From SLLW01 sp964388615 (GTDB lineage: Bacteria > Bacteroidota > Rhodothermia > Balneolales > Natronogracilivirgulaceae), in NCBI GenBank assembly GCA_964388615.1, contig CAYMBG010000109.1, positions 1 to 8,420 of the forward strand: a stretch of 8,420 bases of DNA, given 5' to 3'. The position numbers and the translations under genes are program-made. The notes under the pieces were generated by a model, which was not told the origin of the DNA, did not search any database, and worked only from the letters and a program-made list of their open reading frames with translations. Shown here piece by piece: positions 1 to 6,597 of the stretch (its first letter is position 1; each line of letters begins with the position of its first letter).

Positions 1-255
1 GGCCAGGCACCGTGCTCCGTTTCCACACATTCCCGCGTCCGATCCGTCGGCATTCATATAGTGCATGGTATAATCATAATCAGAAGAGGTTCCAAGCATT
101 AGAATGCCATCGGCTCCAATCCCGGTTCGGCGGTGGCACATTTCGGGGGCTCTCTTGCGAATGTCCTCATATGGAAATCCATCCCGTCGTGCATCCATGA
201 CAATAAAGTCGTTGCCGGCACCATGCATTTTTACAAAGGGTAATTCAATCGACAT
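1..255 (-). CDS. dapF: Diaminopimelate epimerase DapF, N-terminal part (runs off left edge)
   Basis: DapF interconverts LL- and meso-2,6-diaminopimelate in the cytoplasm, feeding lysine and peptidoglycan synthesis. Translating the reverse strand from the ATG at 255 gives 85 uninterrupted residues up to the window edge. They begin MSIELPFVKMHGAGNDFIVM, with the family's substrate-binding HGxGNDF motif at about residues 11-17. RTGIGADG follows at 43-50, and then N68-x-DGS and the catalytic-cysteine block MCGNGARC at 76-83; Cys77 is the first of the two catalytic cysteines of the family. The second half, with the second catalytic Cys, lies outside the window. An in-frame TAA upstream leaves ATG 255 as the only reasonable start, and no clear Shine-Dalgarno sequence precedes it. 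The gene lies 59 nt downstream of holB on the same strand, so it may be the third gene of a ccmB-holB-dapF transcript. Identification is firm. Confidence 0.95.
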   Translation of the reverse strand, partial: MSIELPFVKMHGAGNDFIVMDARRDGFPYEDIRKRAPEMCHRRTGIGADGILMLGTSSDYDYTMHYMNADGSDAGMCGNGARCLA

Positions 256-287
256 GCTGATAATTTGGATATAATATTCAATTTACT

Positions 288-303
288 CTGAGAGATAACT
301 CAG
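288..303. repeat. Small inverted repeat between holB and dapF
   Basis: CTGAG and CTCAG arms flank a 6-nt loop in the 59-nt gap between holB and dapF. The stem is only 5 bp and no T-run follows on the minus strand, so it is not a convincing terminator. It is recorded as a weak hairpin that could equally be chance. Confidence 0.25.
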
Positions 304-314
304 TGGCAGGTAAC

Positions 315-1523
315 TTATTTTTCCAGAAAAGCAGGAATGTGCTTCCAGGGCTGGTCTTGAGCTACCGGGGCCTCAAGTCCGCGCATCCAGGAGGCAAATC
401 GATTGGCGATCACCGTAAAAACAAGACGTGTCTGAACATTTTGGCCAATTAAAATGCGGGCTTCCTCCAATGTGGCAATCATATCCTCAATGCGCGCATC
501 CTGAAGGCGGCTGGAAAAGTTGCTGATGACATCCCGTTTGTCATTGTTAATTATCAGATCCTCACTCACACCGGCATCATACAAGGCGATATCGCGAAGA
601 AAGGTTTCGATCATGCCGATGATCGCTATTTGTCCCTCTTTGTTGTATTCCGAGTGCCACTTATGACTGATATCAAGTATTCCCCCAACATCCACCGCAT
701 ATGAAAGCCTTAAAAAACGAATGATGTCTTCCCGGTTTTCCTCCAGTGTCTCCATGTCGTAAAAGCGCGTAAAACTGTAATTTCCGCCGGAAATACGAGA
801 TAAAAATCGTGCCTGCTCGTCCGGTAACCCATCGTATTCTCGCAGAGCGTCATAAACCTCCGTGGTGTCCAGCGGCTTGCAAGCAAGCAACTGGCACCGG
901 GAAATCACGGTAGGCAGCAAAGCGTTGATGTTGTCGGTGGTCAAAATAAACATCACATTTTCCCCCGGTTCCTCGAGCAGTTTTAGAAACGCGTTGACGA
1001 CATCGGTGCGCATCTTCTCCACATTGGAAATAATCACAATATTGCGTCTTCCCTCACTGGGTTTCAGAGTTGCTGCACGACGGATATGGGTATTGAAATA
1101 CTCCCTGGAATAAAACGCCTGGCGGTTTTTGCCGGTCTCCTGACCGGTTAGTGTCGGCCTCATGGCAAAATCAACAATCTCATACGGGTCATCCGCCAAT
1201 AACTCAAGCCTTGCCCGAAGCTCATCAATGGTCACTTGAGCCGGTAAAGGTAAAAAAACATGTATATCGGGATGATAGTACCAGGAGCGGCGCACCGATT
1301 TGTGACCGGTAGCAGCCGGTCCCAAATGCTCTACACCATTAATTGCCTCGGCAAAAGCCAGGGCCAGGGGCTTCTTTCCCGTACCCGGTTGACCCGCTAT
1401 CAAATAAGCATGACTTAACCGATCTTCTGAAACAACACGGTACATCTGTTCACGCAATTGTCTTTGCCCGATAAGTCTACGATCACCCAGAAGGGTATTG
1501 TCTTTCATGTTAGTCTCAGTCAT
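315..1523 (-). CDS. holB: DNA polymerase III subunit delta' (HolB), clamp-loader AAA+ subunit
   Basis: HolB is the delta' subunit of the clamp loader that, with delta and DnaX, places the sliding clamp on primed DNA. The 402 residues show an N-terminal AAA+ domain: GQRQLREQM at 19-27, SHAYLIAG at 37-44, a P-loop-like GQPGTGKK at 44-51, and HPDIHVFLPLP at 84-94. Next come NIVIISNVEKM at 161-171 in the Walker B position, FLKLLEEP at 179-186, FILTTDN at 192-198 (sensor 1) and the SRC motif at 208-210 that donates the arginine finger. The rest fits the helical lid and collar domains. Two oddities stand out: the zinc-binding cysteines normally found after the P-loop are absent, and Walker B acidic residues are replaced, so ATPase activity is unlikely. 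The start is ATG 1523, with GGGAAG upstream; ATG 1508 is an alternative. It begins 6 nt after ccmB. HolB is distinguished from DnaX by its length and the degenerate ATPase motifs. Confidence 0.9.
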   Translation of the reverse strand: MTETNMKDNTLLGDRRLIGQRQLREQMYRVVSEDRLSHAYLIAGQPGTGKKPLALAFAEAINGVEHLGPAATGHKSVRRSWYYHPDIHVFLPLPAQVTIDELRARLELLADDPYEIVDFAMRPTLTGQETGKNRQAFYSREYFNTHIRRAATLKPSEGRRNIVIISNVEKMRTDVVNAFLKLLEEPGENVMFILTTDNINALLPTVISRCQLLACKPLDTTEVYDALREYDGLPDEQARFLSRISGGNYSFTRFYDMETLEENREDIIRFLRLSYAVDVGGILDISHKWHSEYNKEGQIAIIGMIETFLRDIALYDAGVSEDLIINNDKRDVISNFSSRLQDARIEDMIATLEEARILIGQNVQTRLVFTVIANRFASWMRGLEAPVAQDQPWKHIPAFLEK

Positions 1524-1529
1524 ATTGAT

Positions 1530-2198
1530 TTAGTCTTCCCATATATTATCGAACAGTACCAGGGATGCCGAAACCGTGACACCCGTAAATCCAACTAAAG
1601 CAGCGAGATCATTCCAAATTGAAACATCGGTGTCCTGAGTGACGGCAACCTGCGTGAGCCTTACCAGTAACAGCATGAGTGGTATCAGCAAGGGGAGGGC
1701 CAGCACCGGAAATATCGCGCCTTTGCCCGAAGCCTGCGCAACCAGGGCGCCAAGTAACGTGGTTGTACCAGCCAGTCCGGATGAACCCAGAACAAGGACG
1801 CACAAAAAAAGTATCGGTTTCGAAATGGTTAAATTTATCATAACCATGAACAAAATTACGGTAAAAACCGAAAATAAAAGCGTAAATAAAAAATTGTAGA
1901 TCAGTTTACCCAGAAAAACGGTGACCGGTTCTGCGTTCAAACGCAGCAGATCAAGAGTACCCCTTTCGCTTTCAGATACAAAAACCCTTGCCAGGGTGGT
2001 CAGGGAAGCAAAAAGAATAATAATCCACATGAGGCCGCTTTGCACCGCAAGTGGAAGCTGATCGGCTCGCAATGAGTAGAGAACAACCAGCATGGCAGAC
2101 ACAATAAAAGCCAGTACCGTGCTCAGACCAAACCGGGACCGCCATTCCAGCCGAAAATCCTTCAAAAAAACAATTAATGATCGTTGAACAGATAGCAT
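1530..2198 (-). CDS. ccmB: Haem exporter membrane protein CcmB (cytochrome c maturation)
   Basis: CcmB is the membrane subunit of the CcmAB ABC module that works with CcmC and CcmE to deliver haem to periplasmic apocytochromes c. The 222-residue length is normal for the family. Six hydrophobic segments are visible at roughly 24-43, 53-72, 98-121, 128-152, 162-183 and 196-216. The family's most recognisable stretch, SESERGTLDLLRLNAEP, lies at 75-91 between helices 2 and 3, where it would contact the ATPase. The PVLALPLLIPLML stretch in helix 5 is also typical. No ccmA, ccmC or ccmE is seen in the window. Instead the gene heads a leftward run with holB 6 nt downstream, so the two are probably co-transcribed. 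The ATG at 2198 is preceded by GGAA about 12 nt away, a weak ribosome binding site. Another small ABC-2 type permease is the alternative, but the motif match favours CcmB. Confidence 0.88.
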   Translation of the reverse strand: MLSVQRSLIVFLKDFRLEWRSRFGLSTVLAFIVSAMLVVLYSLRADQLPLAVQSGLMWIIILFASLTTLARVFVSESERGTLDLLRLNAEPVTVFLGKLIYNFLFTLLFSVFTVILFMVMINLTISKPILFLCVLVLGSSGLAGTTTLLGALVAQASGKGAIFPVLALPLLIPLMLLLVRLTQVAVTQDTDVSIWNDLAALVGFTGVTVSASLVLFDNIWED

Positions 2199-2221
2199 AT
2201 ATGTACTTAGGTTCCGTATTT

Positions 2222-2259
2222 TCCATCGGTACCATCAAATTAAGATTGTCACCGATGGA
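2222..2259. repeat. Perfect 9-bp inverted repeat in the divergent ccmB/ptsN intergenic region
   Basis: TCCATCGGT (2222-2230) and its exact reverse complement ACCGATGGA (2251-2259) are separated by 20 nt. The left arm runs into GGTACC, and a further GATGG copy is present on the minus strand beside it. The repeat lies 24-61 nt upstream of ccmB, either in its promoter or in its 5' leader. It could be an operator with half-sites about three helical turns apart, or a stem-loop in the ccmB mRNA. No known regulator site is recognised. Confidence 0.45.
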
Positions 2260-2319
2260 TTGCCAATAAACATCGCTGCTTAATTGAAATTACATTTATG
2301 AAGAAAGATATACGATCAG

Positions 2320-2327
2320 TATATTTA
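2320..2327 (+). promoter_or_regulatory. Possible -10/-7 promoter element for ptsN
   Basis: TATATTTA lies 35 nt upstream of the ptsN ATG. It is close both to the sigma-70 -10 consensus (TATATT for TATAAT) and to the Bacteroidota -7 element TAnnTTTG, with 5 of 6 defined positions matching. No convincing -35 or -33 partner is present at normal spacing; TTGAAA at 2284-2289 is too far upstream. This is therefore a weak candidate. Confidence 0.25.
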
Positions 2328-2361
2328 AACGATACCCAGGATTTTATAATTGAGAAGTTAC

Positions 2362-2832
2362 ATGAAGATCAGTGATCTCTTAAATAGCTCCAATGTTCTT
2401 ACCAAATTGTCTGTTAAGAGCAAAAAAGAGGCGATTGACAAATTAGTAAAGGCTCTTTCCCACGATCTTGATGAAAAAACCTTAGCCTCCGTTCGCAAGG
2501 CCGTCATGGAGCGGGAAAATATCATGTCCACCGGCGTAGGTAAAGGTTTGGCCATACCTCACGGCAAGTCAGGGGACATCGATCGAACCTATGCTGCTTT
2601 TGCCATACTTGAAGAACCCGTGGAATACGAAGCCATCGATAATGAACCGGTTCACATCCTTTTTTTACTGGTTGGGCCGGAATCTCAAAACAGCATTCAC
2701 ATAAAAATGCTCAGTAGAATATCGCGACTTCTGAACAGTGCTACATTCCGGGATAAACTACTCAGCAACGATGATTCTGAAAGTATCATCGAGCTGTTCC
2801 AGTCCGAGGAAAAACATTTCATTCGCGCCTGA
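2362..2832 (+). CDS. ptsN: PTS IIA protein of the fructose/nitrogen type (PtsN-like)
   Basis: This is a standalone cytoplasmic EIIA-2 domain of 156 residues, the usual PtsN size. Proteins of this kind accept a phosphoryl group from HPr or NPr on a histidine and usually act as regulators rather than sugar transporters. MKISDLLNSSNVL is the typical opening, followed by KSKKEAIDKL at 19-28 and RENIMSTGVGKGLAIPHGK at 51-69. His67 in AIPHGK is the phosphorylation site. EPVHILFLLVGP occupies 95-106, and the second conserved active-site histidine is His113 before KMLSRISRLL. All hallmark residues are present, so it should be functional. ATG 2362 is chosen because GAGAAG lies 4 nt upstream and the family starts there; a TTG at 2350 would add only four residues. 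No EI or HPr gene is in the window. It is divergent from ccmB and is followed after 91 nt by folD. Its likely partners are unknown, though the antiporter 1 kb away carries a related domain. Confidence 0.92.
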   Translation: MKISDLLNSSNVLTKLSVKSKKEAIDKLVKALSHDLDEKTLASVRKAVMERENIMSTGVGKGLAIPHGKSGDIDRTYAAFAILEEPVEYEAIDNEPVHILFLLVGPESQNSIHIKMLSRISRLLNSATFRDKLLSNDDSESIIELFQSEEKHFIRA

Positions 2833-2861
2833 TTCGCTGTTTTCCAGTATCCAATCAGGCG
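2826..2861 (+). repeat. 9-bp hairpin spanning the ptsN stop codon
   Basis: CGCCTGATT (2826-2834) and AATCAGGCG (2853-2861) are perfect reverse complements separated by 18 nt. The 5' arm contains the ptsN TGA. No T-run follows, so it does not resemble a classical intrinsic terminator. It may protect the 3' end of the ptsN message or help control read-through into folD. Confidence 0.45.
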
Positions 2862-2879
2862 ATTAGCCCAACCCCTGAT
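2854..2879 (+). repeat. Alternative 6-bp hairpin competing with the ptsN-end hairpin
   Basis: ATCAGG at 2854-2859 can pair either with CCTGAT at 2828-2833, as part of the 9-bp stem, or with a second CCTGAT at 2874-2879 across 14 nt. The two stems cannot form together. This topology resembles an attenuator leader upstream of folD, but the second stem is short and could be chance. Confidence 0.3.
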
Positions 2880-2923
2880 ACCAATTACACGAAAAACATG
2901 CAGGTCAACCCTGCCCATGGCTC

Positions 2924-3820
2924 ATGAGTACCAATTTGATTGACGGCAAAAAAGTGGCCGGAATTATTCGGCATCAGATACAAGAGGATGTACAGGAGTG
3001 GTGCAGGCAGGGTCGCCGCCCCCCGAAGTTGCAAGCCATCATAATAGGTAACGATCCCGCTTCCCAAACCTATGTCGGAGCAAAAACCAGAGCTTGTAAA
3101 GAGGTGGGCATTGATTCTGAAACCACGATTTTACCGGACACCATTTCTGTCAAGGAGCTGACCGGAACCATCCGTGAATTCAACAACGACAAGGATGTGG
3201 ACGGAATCCTTCTTCAACTTCCGCTTCCGGGACATTTGGATCCTTCACAGATCATAGAGACAATTGATTACAGAAAAGATGTAGACGGTTTTCATCCCAT
3301 GAATGTAGGTCGACTTACAATTGGACAACCTACTTTTCGCTCTTGCACACCAGCAGGAATTCTGGAACTGTTCCGTTATTACAGTGTAGTGACAAAAGGT
3401 AAAAGAGCGGTAGTGGTTGGAGCCAGTAATATCGTGGGTTCACCGATGGCCATCATGCTTTCCAGGGAAGATAACAATGGCAAAGCTACAACCACCATTT
3501 GTCATAAGTACACCAGAGACCTGACACAGCATACCATTTCAGCCGATATACTTATCGTAGCAGTCGGCTCACCCCAAATGATCACAGGGCCCATGGTCAA
3601 AGAGGGTGTTGTTGTAATCGATGTCGGGATCAACCGGGTTTCTGATTCTTCAACGGAGAAGGGATACCGGCTTATTGGTGACTGTGATTTTGACAGTGTC
3701 GGGGAAAAAGCCAGCCTCATTACACCTGTACCAGGCGGTGTTGGTCCGATGACCGTCGCCATGCTGATGAAAAATACACTTTTGGCAGCTAAAAAGTCGA
3801 TCTACCCACCCGATGAGTGA
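2924..3820 (+). CDS. folD: Bifunctional methylene-tetrahydrofolate dehydrogenase/methenyl-tetrahydrofolate cyclohydrolase FolD
   Basis: FolD converts 5,10-methylene-THF to 10-formyl-THF in two steps in the cytosol, supplying one-carbon units for purines and formyl-methionine. The 298 residues match the family end to end. GNDPASQTYVGAK at 42-54 has the active-site Tyr50 and Lys54, and DGILLQLPLP at 93-102 has Gln98. KDVDGFHP at 118-125 has Asp121. CTPAGILELF at 141-150 precedes the Rossmann part GASNIVGSP at 166-174. TICHKYT at 191-197, VIDVGINR at 231-238 and TPVPGGVGPMT at 267-277 follow. Catalytic numbering coincides with E. coli FolD. Cofactor-site residues are unusual: the Arg of GRS is Ala167 and the Ser of CHS is Lys195. 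ATG 2924 has no Shine-Dalgarno sequence, but an in-frame stop upstream and family alignment leave no better start. A 9-codon mini-ORF ends on the start codon (ATGA). It may be co-transcribed with ptsN. Confidence 0.96.
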   Translation: MSTNLIDGKKVAGIIRHQIQEDVQEWCRQGRRPPKLQAIIIGNDPASQTYVGAKTRACKEVGIDSETTILPDTISVKELTGTIREFNNDKDVDGILLQLPLPGHLDPSQIIETIDYRKDVDGFHPMNVGRLTIGQPTFRSCTPAGILELFRYYSVVTKGKRAVVVGASNIVGSPMAIMLSREDNNGKATTTICHKYTRDLTQHTISADILIVAVGSPQMITGPMVKEGVVVIDVGINRVSDSSTEKGYRLIGDCDFDSVGEKASLITPVPGGVGPMTVAMLMKNTLLAAKKSIYPPDE

Positions 3821-3891
3821 TCATCACTTCCGGTAACTTCACCATTGGACCAGAGCGGGGCTGACCTAAAACACCATTTCTAGCACTCATC
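3812..3891. repeat. 8-bp inverted repeat flanking the folD/antiporter convergent junction
   Basis: GATGAGTG (3812-3819, running into the folD stop) and CACTCATC (3884-3891, just beyond the antiporter stop) are perfect reverse complements 64 nt apart. A separate local 5-bp hairpin, AGTGA-TCA-TCACT, lies at 3816-3828. Neither is followed by a T-run in either direction. A bidirectional 3'-end structure is possible but unproven. Confidence 0.3.
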
Positions 3892-3895
3892 AGTA

Positions 3896-6505
3896 TTACC
3901 TGGCAGCTCCATCATCATGCTCTTCCGATATTTCATCATTCTGATCGCCACTGGCGGGAATAATAGTCAGCTTTGCCGATAACACCTGTTTGATTTCATC
4001 GATATTATTTGCAGCCGCCAGTCTGTTTTTGATCTCCGTGCTGCCAATCAGGCGCCCCAACCGGTTCATGATCAACAAATTCCTTTGTGTGCTCATGTGA
4101 GTCGGACTCAAAAGAATGAACATAACTTTTACAGGTTTTCCGAACTTCCTGATCTTGAATCCACTTTTGTTAATGGCAAGAAACAGAGTGGGATGCTCAA
4201 CGTAATGAGTTGTTAAATGTGACAACATCACACCGGGCAAATCACCCGGAAGGTTATCCGGGTCAATCACTTTCAAGCGTTGTGAAACTTCGGTAGCCAC
4301 ATCGGCACGATCCTGGAAGAATGCCTTTATCATCGCCTCTATGGCATCACTGTGATTGGATTTTTCCGGATCAGCGATATAAATCTGCCGGGCGGAAATA
4401 TCCGGCAACAGCGGCGAGGAATCCAGCCGCAATACCGCCGTGCTTCTGTTCTGTTCGGCTACCTCCGCCGGATATACAATCATCAGGTTGGATGGGTTTA
4501 TACGACCAGTGACCAGAGCCGGAAGCTTCTCAAAAGATGGCTGCCAGGCGATGGTGCCCTGGCGTGAACTGAACAGTATCAACAAATCTTCATCATCATA
4601 GTGCTCCTTCAAAGTGTCTGTGATGTTGTTCCAGTTGCTTACCGTCTTGTATTCTGCTGAAAGTTCCGGTTCCTGTTGTTCAATAAAGGGCTCAAGCAAC
4701 AATCGGTTGCTGTCTGTTGCAAAAACGACAACTTTTGCTCCCAGTTGATTGATCAGTTTTTTTATCGTCAGAAAGCTGTTTCCAAAACCGGATTCGTACT
4801 GCGACATGGGAGGGATGGCAAGCAGAACCCGCTTAGTCGTATTGACAGGCTTATCTATTTTTGATACCAGAATGGTTTCATCGGATTGTTCCAGTAATTG
4901 ATCAAGCACCGAACCAAATATTCGCTGGCGGGTGTTGATAACACCATTCCAACCGATGACAATGTCGGATATTCGCAATTCCTTGGTAGCCCTGATAATC
5001 CCGGAAGCAATATTGTAATCCACCCGTGTCACCGGTATTACGGGTATATCAGCGGCAGCGGCATGAACCACAGCATGGCTTAATAGTTTTTCACTGCTTG
5101 CAACCGAGGCTTCAACATAATCTGACTCCCGGGCAACTGTTATCGGAAACAACGGTTCTGTGCTGCGGGTACCCCTGATCATCATGGCGATATCCATCAG
5201 GGATTGAGATGTTTCGGGATTGGAAAGCGGAATTAAAATCCGTTCCGGTTTATCCGAGGCCACAAGTGATTTTTTTTCATCCAGTAAAACGACTTTCCTG
5301 CCGAATAGATCCACCATGTAGGTACCTACGAAGGATGTGCCCATCATCAGCAATACCACGGCATTAACAGCAAGCTCGTCAAACAGCCCCAGATCAAATC
5401 CGATAAGTGTCACCGCCAGCGTTGCCGCCGCCTGGGGACTGGTAAGCCCGAACATCACCCAGCCCTCTTCTGTTGAAAATCGGAAATAAAGCTGCGCCAT
5501 CTTTGCCGCAAGATATTTTCCTGTAATAACCAATCCGGTGAATATCGCCGCCACTAACCACACATCCACAGTGGTGAGGAAATGAACATCCACCAGCATA
5601 CCTACGGAAATCAAAAAAAAGGGAATAAACAGCACATTACCTACAAACTGGAGACGACTCATAAGAGTGCCGTTTTCAGGGACAAGCCGGTTCATTGCCA
5701 ATCCTGCAAGAAAAGCACCAATAATGGCCGCCAATCCAACTAATTGAGCCAAATAAGCGGAAATAAATAAGACTGTGAGCAAAAACACATATTCGATGTT
5801 GGTTTGATCCCGGACGGTTCGAAAAAACCATCTGCCCAGCCGGGGCAAAACGAAAATAACGATCAACAGGTAAAGACCCACCAGGGTTATGAATGTCACC
5901 CAGAAACTTGCGCTGATATTGTCATGAACCGTTGCCGATACGATCGCAAGTATTGACAGTGACAAGGTATCAGTTACGATGGTTGCACCAAGACTCATGG
6001 TTACCGCAGAGTTTTTGCCAATCCCGAGCCGGTTGGCGATCGGATAGGCCAGTAGCGTATGAGAACCGAGAATCGCACCTAAAAGCAAGGTACTTTCCAT
6101 GGAATAACCCAATACGGAAGGCGCAATTAACAAACTGGCAGCCATGGGTATACCGAAAGAGATCAAACCAAATGACAAACTCCTTCCACGAAACTTGTTG
6201 AACTTTTCCAGATCAATGGATATACCGGCAATAAACATCAGATATAACAAACCGACGGTGCCTAACAGTACGATGGTGTCATCCCGTTCGAGTAGACCCA
6301 AGGCACCCTGACCGACAACCGCACCAGCAAAAATCAGTCCCACGAGGGATGGTATCCTCATCTTGTCGGCAATGATCGGTACAACCAGGATGATCATCAT
6401 CACCACGGCAAATATCAGAACAGGATCACTGAAGGGCAGATCAAGGAAGTGCAAATAATCCATATTTATACTGTCGGTATTGACATCGACAATGCCGGTC
6501 AGCAT
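3896..6505 (-). CDS. CPA-type cation:proton antiporter with Usp-like and PTS-IIA-like cytoplasmic domains
   Basis: This 869-residue protein has an N-terminal Na+(K+)/H+ exchanger domain with about a dozen membrane helices between residues 28 and 403. The broken-helix stretch GSHTLLAYPI is at 147-156 and the probable ion-binding Asp179 lies in ATIVTDT. Residues 420-550 form a universal-stress-protein-like domain with the nucleotide-binding pattern G-2x-G-9x-GS at Gly518, Gly521, Gly531 and Ser532. Residues 557-680 resemble a second Usp fold without that motif. Residues 719-845 resemble a PTS IIA-2 domain: DAIEAMIKAFF, GVMLSHLTT with His763 in the phospho-site position, PVKVMFILLSP at 791-801 and MNRLGRLIGS at 813-822. 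The second IIA histidine is Arg808. A hydrophilic acidic tail ends the protein. It probably exchanges cations at the inner membrane under nucleotide or phosphorylation control; the ion is not predictable. ATG 6505 is used and ATG 6463 is an alternative. It converges on folD. Confidence 0.9.
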   Translation of the reverse strand: MLTGIVDVNTDSINMDYLHFLDLPFSDPVLIFAVVMMIILVVPIIADKMRIPSLVGLIFAGAVVGQGALGLLERDDTIVLLGTVGLLYLMFIAGISIDLEKFNKFRGRSLSFGLISFGIPMAASLLIAPSVLGYSMESTLLLGAILGSHTLLAYPIANRLGIGKNSAVTMSLGATIVTDTLSLSILAIVSATVHDNISASFWVTFITLVGLYLLIVIFVLPRLGRWFFRTVRDQTNIEYVFLLTVLFISAYLAQLVGLAAIIGAFLAGLAMNRLVPENGTLMSRLQFVGNVLFIPFFLISVGMLVDVHFLTTVDVWLVAAIFTGLVITGKYLAAKMAQLYFRFSTEEGWVMFGLTSPQAAATLAVTLIGFDLGLFDELAVNAVVLLMMGTSFVGTYMVDLFGRKVVLLDEKKSLVASDKPERILIPLSNPETSQSLMDIAMMIRGTRSTEPLFPITVARESDYVEASVASSEKLLSHAVVHAAAADIPVIPVTRVDYNIASGIIRATKELRISDIVIGWNGVINTRQRIFGSVLDQLLEQSDETILVSKIDKPVNTTKRVLLAIPPMSQYESGFGNSFLTIKKLINQLGAKVVVFATDSNRLLLEPFIEQQEPELSAEYKTVSNWNNITDTLKEHYDDEDLLILFSSRQGTIAWQPSFEKLPALVTGRINPSNLMIVYPAEVAEQNRSTAVLRLDSSPLLPDISARQIYIADPEKSNHSDAIEAMIKAFFQDRADVATEVSQRLKVIDPDNLPGDLPGVMLSHLTTHYVEHPTLFLAINKSGFKIRKFGKPVKVMFILLSPTHMSTQRNLLIMNRLGRLIGSTEIKNRLAAANNIDEIKQVLSAKLTIIPASGDQNDEISEEHDDGAAR

Positions 6506-6597
6506 CGCCGTTTATCTTACTATAGTTTTTAAACAAGTATCTAACATACGGAAAAATTCCCTCTTGTGTTTGTGGCCGTAAACCAGCTCTGTTCTCA

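Noticed and set aside
12..200. Plus-strand 62-residue frame near the left edge
   Set aside because: It lies antisense to the clear dapF reading frame and has no family resemblance.
288..303. Rho-independent terminator between holB and dapF
   Set aside because: The stem is 5 bp and no U-run follows on the transcribed strand.
1972..2238. Minus-strand 88-residue frame overlapping the ccmB start
   Set aside because: It is out of frame with the well-supported CcmB protein and shows no recognisable domain.
2350..2361. TTG start for the PtsN-like protein
   Set aside because: ATG 2362 has GAGAAG 4 nt upstream and matches the usual family N-terminus MKISDLL; the TTG would only add four residues and overlap that site.
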